From the NCBI GenBank assembly GCA_036927565.1, contig JAYESD010000009.1:163516929-163580928 (forward strand): a DNA stretch of 64,000 nucleotides, written 5' to 3'. Below the pieces are notes generated by a model. It worked only from the letters and a program-made list of their open reading frames with translations, had not been told where the DNA came from and did no database searches. The DNA is from Tuctoria greenei. Its lineage: Eukaryota > Streptophyta > Magnoliopsida > Poales > Poaceae. Positions 21,306 to 30,801 of the stretch are shown here, piece after piece. The translations under genes and the position numbers were made by a program. How positions within the stretch are numbered: position 1 is the stretch's first letter; every line of letters begins with the position of its first letter.

Positions 21306-21316
21306 CATTTATATAG
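21306..21316 (-). promoter_or_regulatory. TATA box of gene D
   Basis: CTATATAAATG on the minus strand, about 100 bp upstream of the start codon, inside the conserved block GTACAAGCTATAGCATTTAT. The same block is repeated at the orphan modules near 16108, 17789, 17859 and 18570. Confidence 0.7.
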
Positions 21317-21580
21317 CGATGATCAACTAATATAATGACAAAGTACATAGAATCTGGAGATATTCGGTGTGATATATACAAAGCATTACTGGTACATAGA
21401 ATATATATATAGAAAGCATTTGGAGAACGAGGGCATGATGCGGAGATTTGCTTTCCTGTTTTTTTCGCAGATTTTCTGTGTGCGGAAGAGAGAGAAAAAT
21501 GAAGGAGATGGAGAGAGGCTGCCAGCACGAAACAAACTACAGGAAAGCAATAAAATATCAATTTAATTTTCTGCCGGATG

Positions 21581-21802
21581 GGAATGACTAGTATGCAATC
21601 TCATCTATGGTGCAAGCATGCAATCATCCACTTCTAATCATTGGATGTCCATCCTAGGGTGGTTGCATTTTTTCAATTAACTCCCTTCATGTGGTAGAGG
21701 GAGTTAAGTGAAAAAACATACCCACCCTAGGATAGACATCCAATAGTTGATAATAGATGATTGCATGCTTGCACCATAGATGTGATTGCATACTAGTCAT
21801 GC
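21581..21802. mobile_element. Foldback MITE, about 220 bp
   Basis: The two halves are near-complete inverted copies: GACTAGTATGCAATC and GGTGCAAGCATGCAATCAT on the left, ATGATTGCATGCTTGCACC and GATTGCATACTAGTC on the right, with CCATCCTAGGGTGG facing CCACCCTAGGAT. The loop is about TCATGTGGTAG. It has replaced or displaced the usual block after CTGCCGGA upstream of gene D. Target-site duplication not resolved. Confidence 0.8.
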
Positions 21803-22063
21803 CCATGACAGTATTATCGGGTCATTTAATTAGCAAGATGATCTAACACTCATTTGAAAAACGAAATTCGTCGCCAGGTAAAAACGTGTTGGGATGGTAA
21901 ATTGATTATTAAACTGGCCACGGTGTTTCCCGAACGTAAGATGGTAATTAATATGGAAGTACAAAAACAAGACATGGGCGCATAATTTGAAACGAATCCG
22001 TACCCTTGAAACACGTGTTTTTTTATTTCAAATGGTTGACAATGAGTGGATCATAACAAGCGG

Positions 22064-22591
22064 CTAGAGCTTGGGGTAACAGTGGCAGTAGTCGTCCGTC
22101 CCTTCACCTCCAGCATAACCCGCGTTCATGCAACATACATAAGACCATTCGCACCAGTGTACTTTAAAGCATACTCTATATACTATTCTCCTTCAGCTTT
22201 TACAGTACATACTCTAAATTACACTGTGAAACAGTATATCCAGTATGCTTTACAGTACACCACTGCGGATGGTCTAACAACCGTGCGGCGCCTGCCGAAC
22301 GTCCGAGCACGGAGGGAACACGTGTAGGAGCGGTGTGTAGTATTATGGCGACACCGGTGCCTCCCGCGCGTATCCTGCATGCTCCATCACATTAATTAGT
22401 GCTAGCTCAAGACTTGTATATATTGATGTAGATCCACATAAAAGAAATAAAAAGAAACAAGATACATAGGGGTTGTAGAATGACAGAAATTAAGCTAGGG
22501 TTTTTAAATTACCAGACGAGCAAACCAGCATGGCTATGGCCACCGCCACGATGAGCACCTTGCCTACAATGGAATGGAATGCGGCCGCCAT
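22064..22591 (-). pseudogene. Defensin-like gene C, broken by a nonsense codon and a MITE
   Basis: Exon 1 (22591-22513) is intact and very close to gene B (MAAAFHSIVGKVLIVAVAIA). Exon 2 opens at 22374 after TGCAG with GYAREAPVSP and then meets TAA at 22343-22345. Further on, the cysteine region is interrupted by a 132-bp MITE (22143-22274); the far side encodes CCMNAGYAGGEGTDDYCHC and a natural stop at 22064-22066. The MITE plus one target copy is 135 bp, a multiple of three, so frame is kept across it; the nonsense codon is the decisive lesion. The two copies differ here only by a silent His codon change. Confidence 0.78.
22143..22274. mobile_element. Tourist-like MITE inside DEFL gene C
   Basis: Ends GACCATTCGCA and TGCGGATGGTC are inverted repeats, flanked by TAA on both sides (22140-22142, 22275-22277). 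Internal TTTAAAGCATACTC and AGTATGCTTTA match the MITE at 20495. Confidence 0.82.
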
Positions 22592-22690
22592 ATCGTCGTA
22601 CGTCTTTGCCTCTGCCCTCTCTAGCGATACAGTTCAATCGTTTCTGTCTCAAGTACTCAACAATCTTTGGGAGTGCCACACGAAGTCATG

Positions 22691-22708
22691 CCAGCATATA
22701 TAATGCTG
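22691..22708 (-). promoter_or_regulatory. TATA palindrome upstream of gene C
   Basis: CCAGCATATATAATGCTG, as upstream of gene A, about 105 bp from the start codon of the broken gene C. Confidence 0.6.
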
Positions 22709-23226
22709 CAGGTGACCTGGGAAATGGTGACTGTATTTAGGTATATTTGATTGACACCTTATATATTTACTATTACCGTTCCTCGATTAAAGTTCTATTT
22801 AATTGACGTATTACATATTTACTACTACCGTTGTCCCACATACCAAAACAATATTTATTACCTGCAAATTTTAATATTTTAACTACTACTACATCTCTCT
22901 GTTATATTTAAGGATACTTGTCCCATGCATAGACAACAAAATAAAATTTTCTAATGAAATATTTATTAGCTACCAATTTTAATTTATTCACTACTATTTT
23001 TACGCTATTTAATTGTGTCATTTAGCAAGGTAATGTAACGTTCACGTGAAGAACAGAATCCGTCGCCAGGTAAAGACGTGTTGGGCTGGTAAATTGGTGA
23101 TTTAACCATAGTGTTTCCTGAATGGAAGATGCTACATGGATAATTAGCCCGCTGTCTGACGGTCTAACATGTTCAAACGAATCCTCTTCCGCGACTTGAG
23201 CTAGCAGGTAAACCGAGACCAATTAC
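22709..23226. other. Spacer between DEFL cluster and CACTA element
   Basis: No gene. It contains further copies of the DEFL flanking words (GGATACTTGTCCCATG, GACGTGTTGGGCTGGTAAAT). Confidence 0.5.
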
Positions 23227-23880
23227 CACTACTACAAAAAGTATTTTTACATGCGCCTCAAATTTTCAAACACAGGCGGTCCTTAAAAATATGCGACTGT
23301 GATGACGAATGATATAATAACCGCCTGTGATGACAGAACAACACAGACGGATTTTAAAGAACAACCGTCTGGGTAAATACATGATCTTCACAGACGGATC
23401 TTAATTAAGAACCGTCTGTAATGCAATGAACTTCACAGACGGATTTTAAGAAACAACCGTCTGGGTAAATACATGATCTTCATATACGGTTCTTAATTAA
23501 GAACCGTCTATAATCCATTGAACTCCACAGGCGGATTTTAAAAAACAACTGCCGGGTAAATACATGATCTTCATTGGCGGTTCTTAATTATGAACCGTCT
23601 ATAATGCAGTGAATTTCATAGACGGATTTTAAATAACAACCGTCTGGGTAAATACATGATCTTCGTTGACGGTTCTTAATTGATAACCGCCTGTAATGCA
23701 ATGAACTTCATAGACGGTTCTTGGTTAACAACGGCGTGAGAAGATCATGTATTTTCAGTGGCGGTCATTGTTTAAGAACCGTATGTAGTTGTTCAATTAT
23801 CGTTTTCATTGAAATTACAGGGATGTAGTCGTTGCAATTATCACAACCGTATGTAATCGTTGCAGGGAAAATTGTATCAG
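23227..23880. repeat. CACTA left subterminal repeat region
   Basis: About a dozen copies of CAGACGG or CCGTCTG occur in facing pairs, for example CAGACGGATCTTAATTAAGA then ACCGTCTG, separated by GTAAATACATGATCTTCA. In CACTA elements such repeats are the binding sites of the TNPA-type protein. Confidence 0.85.
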
Positions 23881-24066
23881 GAAAAAACACAGATGAGCGG
23901 ATACTAGTACAGTAATGCATTATAGGAAATGCTCGATCACCAGTTCGGCTGGCTTAATTGTGATAATACACCATTAGAGGCTTTACAATTGTTCAAAGAT
24001 AATTTCTTCACACTGAACAAAAATCATGCTACATTCATTGTAGATCGACGATGAAGCTCCCATCGA

Positions 24067-24902
24067 TCAATCTAAATTGTATCGTCTTGCTTGCTCCCGA
24101 ATACGTCTCTTATATTCCGCTGGATCCTGAAAATATTGACATTATTTAAATTAACAAATGTCGAAGGAGGAATGAATAACCTACATTGGTCACTAAGTCA
24201 AAGTGTCATCTAACCTTGATAAGTAGATTATAGCAATCATTTTCAACATTAGGCACATTTGGCTGATGCAGCAAACGCTGAACTTCAAGTAGTATAGTTT
24301 TGATTGTAAAAGCACTGCACCACCCCTACGAAATATAATTTAAGCAATATAAGAAACCAGTTCAAATAAGTTCGACAACAATTATAAGTAATAATTATAT
24401 GAACAAAATAGGTCTATCTTACAGTCTCTTGATCGAGAATCCCGATGCAGAGTGCTCCCGAACGATGGACATTTGGGTGGAAGAACCCAATTGGAAAGGC
24501 GCATCTTGGAGGCACCAAGGGATAGTCCTCAGAGAAGGAGATTGTCAGGGGGTAGTAACCATCTTCCCATTTAGTCTGCAAAAGAAATTTATTAATAGGA
24601 GGACGATGGTTAAACTCATATTGTGCTTGTTCTTCATGACTTACCCCTTCTTTACCGGGGACGATGCACTGCCACTTCAATAAATCTCCCGATTCAGGCT
24701 TCGTAGAGAAACCCTACGCGGAGAAATTGAAAATACCAAAAACAAACAAGACGGAAAACAAACTACAGTTAAGTTCATCAGTCCATTACAGATACATATG
24801 TATATACAACCATGCGACCGGTGTGCCATATGTACATACATGGGGATGGTTCTTGCGCCACGCCAAGCGCTCCTCCTTCAATCGGCTACACGCCCGAGAC
24901 AT
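24067..24902 (-). CDS. SUMO-conjugating enzyme E2 (UBC9/SCE1)-like gene captured in the CACTA element
   Basis: Five exons on the minus strand: 24902-24840, 24713-24645, 24575-24423, 24325-24215 and 24126-24067, all with GT-AG introns, give an uninterrupted 151-residue protein; UBC9 is about 158-160. Residues 1-21 match the N-terminal helix (SRLKEERLAWRKNHP). Then KWQCIVPGKEG, GYYPLTISFSEDYPLVPPRC, FFHPNVHRSGALCIGIL with the HPN motif and the catalytic Cys at residue 87, and the C-terminal EYKRRIREQARRY. UBC9 takes SUMO from the E1 as a thioester and passes it to lysines in nuclear and cytosolic proteins. A second ATG at 24905 adds one Met. Diverged sites (ET-GWCSAF where the family has DWRPAIT-like sequence, NVENDCYNLL) suggest relaxed or altered function. 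It lies 139 bp downstream of the transposase stop, same strand. Confidence 0.85.
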
Positions 24903-25041
24903 CATTATATGAAATACCAAACTTCCAAACTTCCAAATTATTGAGTCCAAACGCATATGTACACAAATGCAAAAGGACACAATCCATATACCAACATTGT
25001 TCTAAGTTGATTTCAGAAGATACAAATATATACAATATATA
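24903..25041. other. Spacer upstream of the SUMO E2-like gene
   Basis: Short AT-rich spacer with TATATATA-like sequence near 25030-25070 that could serve as a promoter for the E2-like gene. This is a guess from composition only. Confidence 0.35.
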
Positions 25042-28000
25042 TCATCTCGCATTGCTATATATATTTTCTCCAGCATTGACATCTTCTCGCATATAGGGTT
25101 TCAAATTCTTTTTAATGCTTCTCTCTACGCGCTTGATGTTTTCTGGTTCGGTGAAAAGGTACATCTCTTCATACTGATTATATTCATCTTCATTATCTCC
25201 CACATTCTCAACCCCAACAATATTTTGCTTTACAGAAACAACTACGTGCAACTTCTCAGTTTCTGGATCTTGAACATAAAAAACTTGTGCAACATTATCA
25301 GCGAGAACCCACAGGTCATCTTTGTAACCCACTTTATTCAAGTCTACCAGTGTCAGCCCGTAATTGTCCACTTTCAAAACCATCAGGATGTTTGACCCAT
25401 TGGCACTTAAATACGGGCATTACCATTCTTTCACCATAATCGAGTTCCCATATTTCCTCTATGAACCCGAAGTATGTGGTCTTCTGCGCTTGTGAATCAT
25501 AAGCCTCAATACGAACACCACTATTTTGTGCAACACTCTTACAGTCTTTTTCTTTAGTGTAAAATGTGTAACCATTGATGTCATATGCTTGCCATGATGT
25601 TACCAAAGCATATGGGCCAGAAGCTAACTTCTTCATTGTTGCCTCTTCTATAGTGTTTTCGTATGATATATTTTTGTCCATTAACCATTCAGTGAAACAT
25701 CTTCTGTGCTCTTTCATGATTCAGTCCTCTGTGCAGTCTTGGTTTTTATCACGAAGCTTAATTTGGTGTTCCTCGATGTACAGCTCAGCTATTGCGAGTT
25801 GTTGTAGTACACCAAAATGTGCACGGTGTACATTCTTGTAATCTTGGACAATAAAAGTTTTCTTACCCACTTTGCCTCTCCCACGTAGTCTACCCTCATG
25901 TACCGGTATAGGCACACCTATCGATTTTACATCTTTGATGTAATCAGCGCAACCCTCAATCACTTCTTCAGTGGTGTATCCTTCCATAATTGAACCCTCT
26001 GGGTGAGCACGGTTCCACACATAACCTTTTAATACTCCTAAATATCTCTCCAACGAAAACATATGATGTAAATATAGTGGCCCCAATGCTTTTATCTGAT
26101 CAACAAGATGTATGATTAGGTGTACTTGCATATCAAAAAAGGATGGTGGGAAACACATCTCAAGCTTGCACATTGTCTCGACGATGTATGTTTTCAGATA
26201 GTCTAAATCTTCACGTGCTATCACCTTTTGCGATACTGCATTGAAGAAGTAACATAAACGTGTGATGACAACTTTTATATGCTCAGGTTTGATTACTCTT
26301 ATTGCAATGGCAAGGAAAACTGTCATCATCATGTGACAGTCGTGAGAATTATAACCGAATAAAGACAAGTCTTTCATCGAGACTAGTTTGCGGATATTGG
26401 ATGAGAAACTTGTGGGCACTTTGATCCCACACAAGCATTCGCAAATTGCTTTTTTATCTTCTAGCGTCAAGTTGTAGCTGGCTGGGGGAAGGTAATGCTT
26501 CCCATTCGCCTTTTCTACTGGATGAAACTCTGGTCTCAAATCAAGATTTACTAGGTCCATACGTGAATTTAATACATCCTTTGTTTTCCTCGGCATGTCC
26601 AGCAAGGTCCCAATGATGCTGTCAAATACATTATTTGTAACGTGCATCAAATCAATACTATGGCAAAATTCCAGAGTCTTCCAATACGGAAGATACTTGA
26701 AAAAATTGATTGTTTCTTGAAAGCCATGTCAGTTGTATCATCCGAAGATGTACTTTTCTTTCTCTTAATTCCTTTACTATTTTTTCTCTTACCGAAAGCA
26801 ATATGAATGTTCTTGACCATTTCAAACACAAGTTTTCCACTATAAGGTTTCGGTGCAGTATCTTTTTCGATTTTGTTATCAAATTGTTCTTTCATCTTCC
26901 TATACTTGTGTGTATCTGTCAAGAACCGTCGATGTCTCATGTACACCGTCTTTGTGGATGAAGTGAGGTATAGAAATCCAGTTCTATCCACGCACCTAAC
27001 GCAACCTTTCTTCCCTTTCATTTGTCCCGATAATGTAAACAGTCCGGGATAATCATGCACGGTAATGAATATCATTGCTCTTAGCGTGAAATACTCCCGC
27101 TTGTACTCATCCCATGTACGTACCCCTTCATTCCACAATTTCGCCATATCTTCCATTAAAGGTTCCAAGAACACATCAATTTTGATGTCGGGTTGTTTCG
27201 GACCTTGGATAAGAACAGATAATAAGATATATTTCCTTTTGTGACACAACCACGTCGGTAGGTTGTACATAGTTAAGACCACGGGTCATGTGCTGTGTAT
27301 GCTCCTTTTTTCACCAAACGGATTCATTCCATCTGTACCCAAGGCAAACCTCACATTTCTGATTTCCTTCGCAAATTCTGGATACTGAATATCAAAATGT
27401 TTCCACTGCGTTGCATCACCAGGGTGTCGTATATGTTTTTCATTCTTCTTGCGTTGCTCGGAATGCCAACGCATAAGTTCAGCCCCTATAGGGTTTGAGA
27501 ACAAACGCTTCAAGCGATCAATTACCGGAAGGTACCACATCACCAATGCAGGAATTTTTCTCTTATTCTTCCCGTCTGCATCGCCAGAAGTATCGTCATC
27601 GTCACCTTCAGGACCAATAATAAACTTCTTATTCTTCCGAGTCTTTTTCATGTTGGTAACATACTGGTGATTGTAGTCCTTCTTGTATCTACTGACACCA
27701 CAACTGGGGCATCTAGTTGTGAGCTCATGCTCTTTGCGATACATAATACAATGGTTCACACAAGCGTGTATTTTTGTCACACCTAGTGTCATCGGGCAAA
27801 GAAGTTTTTTCGCTTTATAAGTGCTTTTGGGCAGTTTATTTGGATTTGGAAGAATTTATGCCAGAAGATTCAAAAGATCAGAGAAACTATAATCGGACCA
27901 TCCGTGCGTAGCTTTCAACTTTAGTAGTTCTAAGACTGCACGCAATTTAGTAAACTCTTTATCACAACCGTTTGATTCATCATATAAAAGCTCTATTGCC

Positions 28001-28443
28001 GCATTCTATAATGTCTCCATTTTACTTAAACCTTTGCTTGCTCCCATAGAAGTCAGTACATATGGTTCAATGTGACGCAACATCTCCTCACAATCGAACT
28101 CATCATCATCATCACCAGCTTGATTGTCACTACCATCATTGATATGAACATTATCATCATCTGATCCTCTCTCATCATCTTTATCCACATCATGTGTATC
28201 TAACTCACCATGCTCTGTCTATATTGTGTAGTTATTTTTGAAACCTCTTTTCACCAAATGAGATTGGATTACTATAGTATCCGTCCAAGCAATCTTATTT
28301 TCGCAGTCGATACAAGGACATAATATGTCATCTATCTTTTGCAACTTCGCATGTCTCTTGGATACTTCAATAAAATTTGCAACATTATGAATGTACATAG
28401 GATCGGGTCTTGGCATGTTATACATCCACGCTCGACGGTCCAT
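25042..28443 (-). pseudogene. CACTA transposase (TNP2 type), decayed
   Basis: Domains in order on the minus strand: transposase-associated N-terminal domain (28443-28219, MDRRAWMYNMPRPDPMYIHN, with CPCIDC); an acidic stretch; a zinc-like CVNHCIMY...CPSCG region and the start of the TNP2 core (27792-27286); the core itself (27282-26647, VLTMYNLPTWLC, PGLFTLSGQMKGKKGCVRC); a DUF4218-like domain (26650-25721, HDCHMMM, MFSLERYLGVLKGYV); and a DUF4216-like C-terminus (25717-25042). In-frame stops lie at 28219-28221, 28006-28008, about 27837 and 27286, with frameshifts near 26650 and 25380. The protein would have cut and rejoined the CACTA ends. Confidence 0.88.
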
Positions 28444-29113
28444 GCTTCAATAATAGAATTTTTGTCAGATTTACAAAATTTGGCCACAAATATTCTCTAA
28501 AGGTCTTCTATAAAATGAATTTACAGAGACATAACAAGTATGATTAGGGCGACTAATGTAGGAGACGGGCGACGTCTTGAGGCGGACGGAGTCAAAGGGG
28601 GAAACAGGCCCAGCAGCATGGGCTAGGTCTGGGTGGGATCCGGTCCGTTATATCGGGAAACAGGCCCAGATGCATCTTATATATATTACAATAGCATCTG
28701 TTAATTAAACATCATATTCATGTCATATAATAGGTACAAAAAGGAAACAATCCATATAGTCCATACATCAATATACCAGAACACAATCCATACAGTCCTT
28801 ACACATGCAAAAGGACAGAATCCATATACCAGAACATAAAAAACTAACAGCTTATCAGCTAATAAAAATATACAAAGAAAAAGTAAGAAAACTACATTTA
28901 CCTTGCAAAGGCGTCAGCACGGTGGGGAAGCGTCAGCACGGTGGGGCGGCTGGGTGGAGAAGTGGATGTGCGGGGTTGAGCGGCGGTGCGGGGTTGAGCG
29001 GCGACGCGGAAGTATGGGTTGGGCGGCGGAGCGGCAGCGCGGCGCAGGGGAAATTCAACAGCCTTGCGGCGTCGATATAAATTCTCCAGGGTTGCGTTTT
29101 GACTGCGGTGAGG
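28444..29113. other. 5' region of the CACTA transposase gene
   Basis: No coding ORF. A splice-donor-like CAAG|GTAAATG on the minus strand at about 28901 follows a GC-rich stretch (28905-29070), consistent with a noncoding first exon and a leader intron. Confidence 0.45.
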
Positions 29114-29118
29114 GGTCC

Positions 29119-29126
29119 TTATATAG
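29119..29126 (-). promoter_or_regulatory. TATA box of the CACTA transposase transcript
   Basis: CTATATAAGGACCCC on the minus strand, just upstream of the GC-rich putative first exon and just inside the right-side hairpin repeats. Confidence 0.5.
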
Positions 29127-29134
29127 ACGTTGGT

Positions 29135-29310
29135 TTTTCACAGGCAGTTTTTAACTTTATCTTAGGCGGGTTTTACTTACTAACCGCTTAAAAAGATATT
29201 TAATCAAGAAGTAAATATCTTCACAGACTGTTGGTACTTAATAACCGTCTGAGAATATGATTATCTCAAACGGGTATTACTTACCAACCGCCTGAGATAA
29301 TGCCACCTGA
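29135..29310. repeat. CACTA hairpin repeats
   Basis: Hairpins such as GGCGGGTTTTACTTACTAACCG, CAGACTGTTGGTACTTAATA/ACCGTCTGAG and CGGGTATTACTTACCAACCG mark the start of the right subterminal region. Confidence 0.8.
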
Positions 29311-29670
29311 ACAAAATATTTTTAAAACTTGTATAGCTGATATTGTAATGTTTTGGTAAATATCAAATTAATTTCTACTCACATATTATTCACATTTGTG
29401 CATCTCATAAAAAAAGTTCCTTCACTCAAAATTGTTGGTATGAACATATATGTATAATTTATACATGTATGAATTTTTTTAATTTTTTTAAAAGCATTCC
29501 AACATGTCAAACTTCAAAATATCCACCATTCACTTCATTGAAATCCAGAAATTCTAACACACGAGTATTCATTGACACGAATGAACACAAATATATTACA
29601 AAACACAAGAACTCCTAAAACTACAAAAGAAATATGCACAAGAACTCCTAAAACTACACTACGGCCCCGC
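29311..29670. other. AT-rich CACTA filler, one copy of the 793-bp repeat family
   Basis: No gene. AACAAAATATTTTTAAAACT through GCATTCCAACATGTCAAACT matches the tandem units at 60641-63023. Confidence 0.6.
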
Positions 29671-30054
29671 CTAATCCCTCCTCTCCGCCAACTTCTCAAA
29701 CCACACCAAGCGGTCCTCCTCTGACTCGTCGTCGTCGTAGTCGTCACCATGGTGGTGGTCGCCGTCGTCGGAGGACGACTCGTCGTCATCATCGTCATCA
29801 TCATCGTCGTCGTCATCGTCGTCATCCTCCTCGTCCTCCTCGTCCCCCTCCTCCTCCTCCTCCTCCTCCGGTGACGATGCAGCAGGAGAGTGGGTCGGCT
29901 GCTCCGGCTAAGCCGATTGCTCCGGCTGTACCGGTGGCTCCGGCTGCACCGGCGGTGGAACGCGCTGGTCGTCATTCACCCTCTCGGGGGAGCTGCAGCG
30001 TATCCGCTTGCAGGGTGGCTACCTCGGCGGGCTAGGAGGCGGAAGGTTGGCCAT
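29671..30054 (-). pseudogene. Acidic-tail CACTA ORF, broken copy
   Basis: From ATG at 30054 the frame reads MANLPPPSPPR, stop, PPCKRIRCSSPE, Pro/Val/Gln repeats, a second stop, THSPAASSPE, then a run of Glu and Asp about 40 residues long and an end DRLVWFEKLAERRD. The start matches the intact ORF at 63389-63805 (MADLPPPSPPREPPCKK). Two internal TAG codons disable it. Function unknown; nuclear or chromatin contact is only suggested by the acidic tail. Confidence 0.6.
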
Positions 30055-30159
30055 GGCTGTGGTGGTTCGTCGGCGCTTGGCGGGCTAGGAGGCAGAGATG
30101 ACGATGGAAGAAGAAGAAAGGAGTGCAAAAGGTTTGTGCTTGTACATAACCGACGACGT

Positions 30160-30168
30160 GCCTTATAT
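30160..30168 (-). promoter_or_regulatory. TATA box upstream of the broken acidic-tail ORF
   Basis: CCATATATAAGGC on the minus strand about 105 bp upstream of the ATG. Confidence 0.45.
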
Positions 30169-30179
30169 ATGGTTTGTGC

Positions 30180-30794
30180 GGAGTAGACGATGGAGCGGTT
30201 CATTTCCCGCGCATTGAACTCTTTGCAGACCTCGTGCGGCGCACAATTAAACCACTGTGGAAGACGATCTTCAGAGATCCTTCCGTCTCTATGTGGAACG
30301 TCGCGTCCCTACACCACGACTTCTCAACTTCTCCGCAGACCTCGTGCGGCGCATCAGTTAATTAACATCTTCTCAGGCCGTTAATTACATCTTGTAGTTT
30401 CAAAAATGTTTATCTCAGGCGGTTATTACTTACCAACCGCCTGAGATAATTCTCGATACTATTCTTCAGTTTCCTTATCCCTTGCTTCTTTTTTATTTAG
30501 ATTCCAATATAAATACTTAAACATATTTAGATTCTGCAAATTGTGTTCAAAATCGATGATTCTTTCTTCTTTATTTGTATAAAATTAACATCTACCACCT
30601 GAACAAAATATTCTGTTCATTGCGCATTGAACTCTTTGCAGACCTCGTGCGGCGCACAATTAAACCACAGTGGAAGATGATCTTCAGAGATCCTTCCGTC
30701 TCTCTGGTATCCATGTGGAACGTCGCGCACGCGTCCCTGCACCACGACTTCTTAACTTCTCCGAAGACCTCGTGCGGCGCGTCAGTTAATTAAC
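30180..30794. repeat. CACTA right-arm duplicated blocks, cut by the junction
   Basis: The block GCATTGAACTCTTTGCAGAC ... CGTGCGGCGC...CAGTTAATTAAC occurs at 30216-30364 and again at 30626-30794, with a perfect hairpin (TATCTCAGGCGG ... CCGCCTGAGATA) at about 30412-30448 between them. Confidence 0.75.
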
Positions 30795-30801
30795 AGGTTT
30801 T
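30795..30801. other. Duplication junction with templated filler
   Basis: The CACTA sequence stops at GTCAGTTAATTAAC and the Copia LTR starts at AATGAGATCC, with AGGTTTT between them. The junction string CAGGTTTTAATGA also occurs in the LTR itself, about 40 bp downstream (around 1917-1929, and 30846-30858 in copy 2), which suggests that the extra bases were copied from there. Confidence 0.8.

Larger units (their letters stand above)
1874..30794 (+). repeat. Tandem segmental duplication, copy 1 (about 28.9 kb)
   Basis: This whole segment recurs head to tail as copy 2. The offset is 28928 at the start, 28924 after a poly-C tract shrinks, 28926 after an AT repeat near 17590, and 28938 after the AT repeat near 19650. 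Between offset changes the match is almost perfect; differences read by eye include 4424 A/G, 5699 A/C, 6594 A/G, 9455 A/G and 9457 A/C. The left end lies in a Copia 3' LTR and the right end inside a CACTA element. Every feature listed between these coordinates has a twin. Confidence 0.97.
23227..30794 (-). mobile_element. CACTA (En/Spm-type) transposon, copy 1, truncated at the duplication junction
   Basis: The left terminus CACTACTACAAAAAG is preceded by TAC. Subterminal hairpin repeats follow, then a SUMO E2-like gene, a TNP2-type transposase and an acidic-tail ORF, all on the minus strand. The right end is missing: the sequence jumps to a Copia LTR at 30795. The transposase is riddled with stops, so movement would need a helper element. 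Confidence 0.88.

Noticed and set aside
29535..29975. Arg/Thr/Met-rich minus-strand ORF
   Set aside because: It is an alternative frame of the acidic tail (GAC/GAG repeats); the frame starting at 30054 is supported by homology to 63389-63805.
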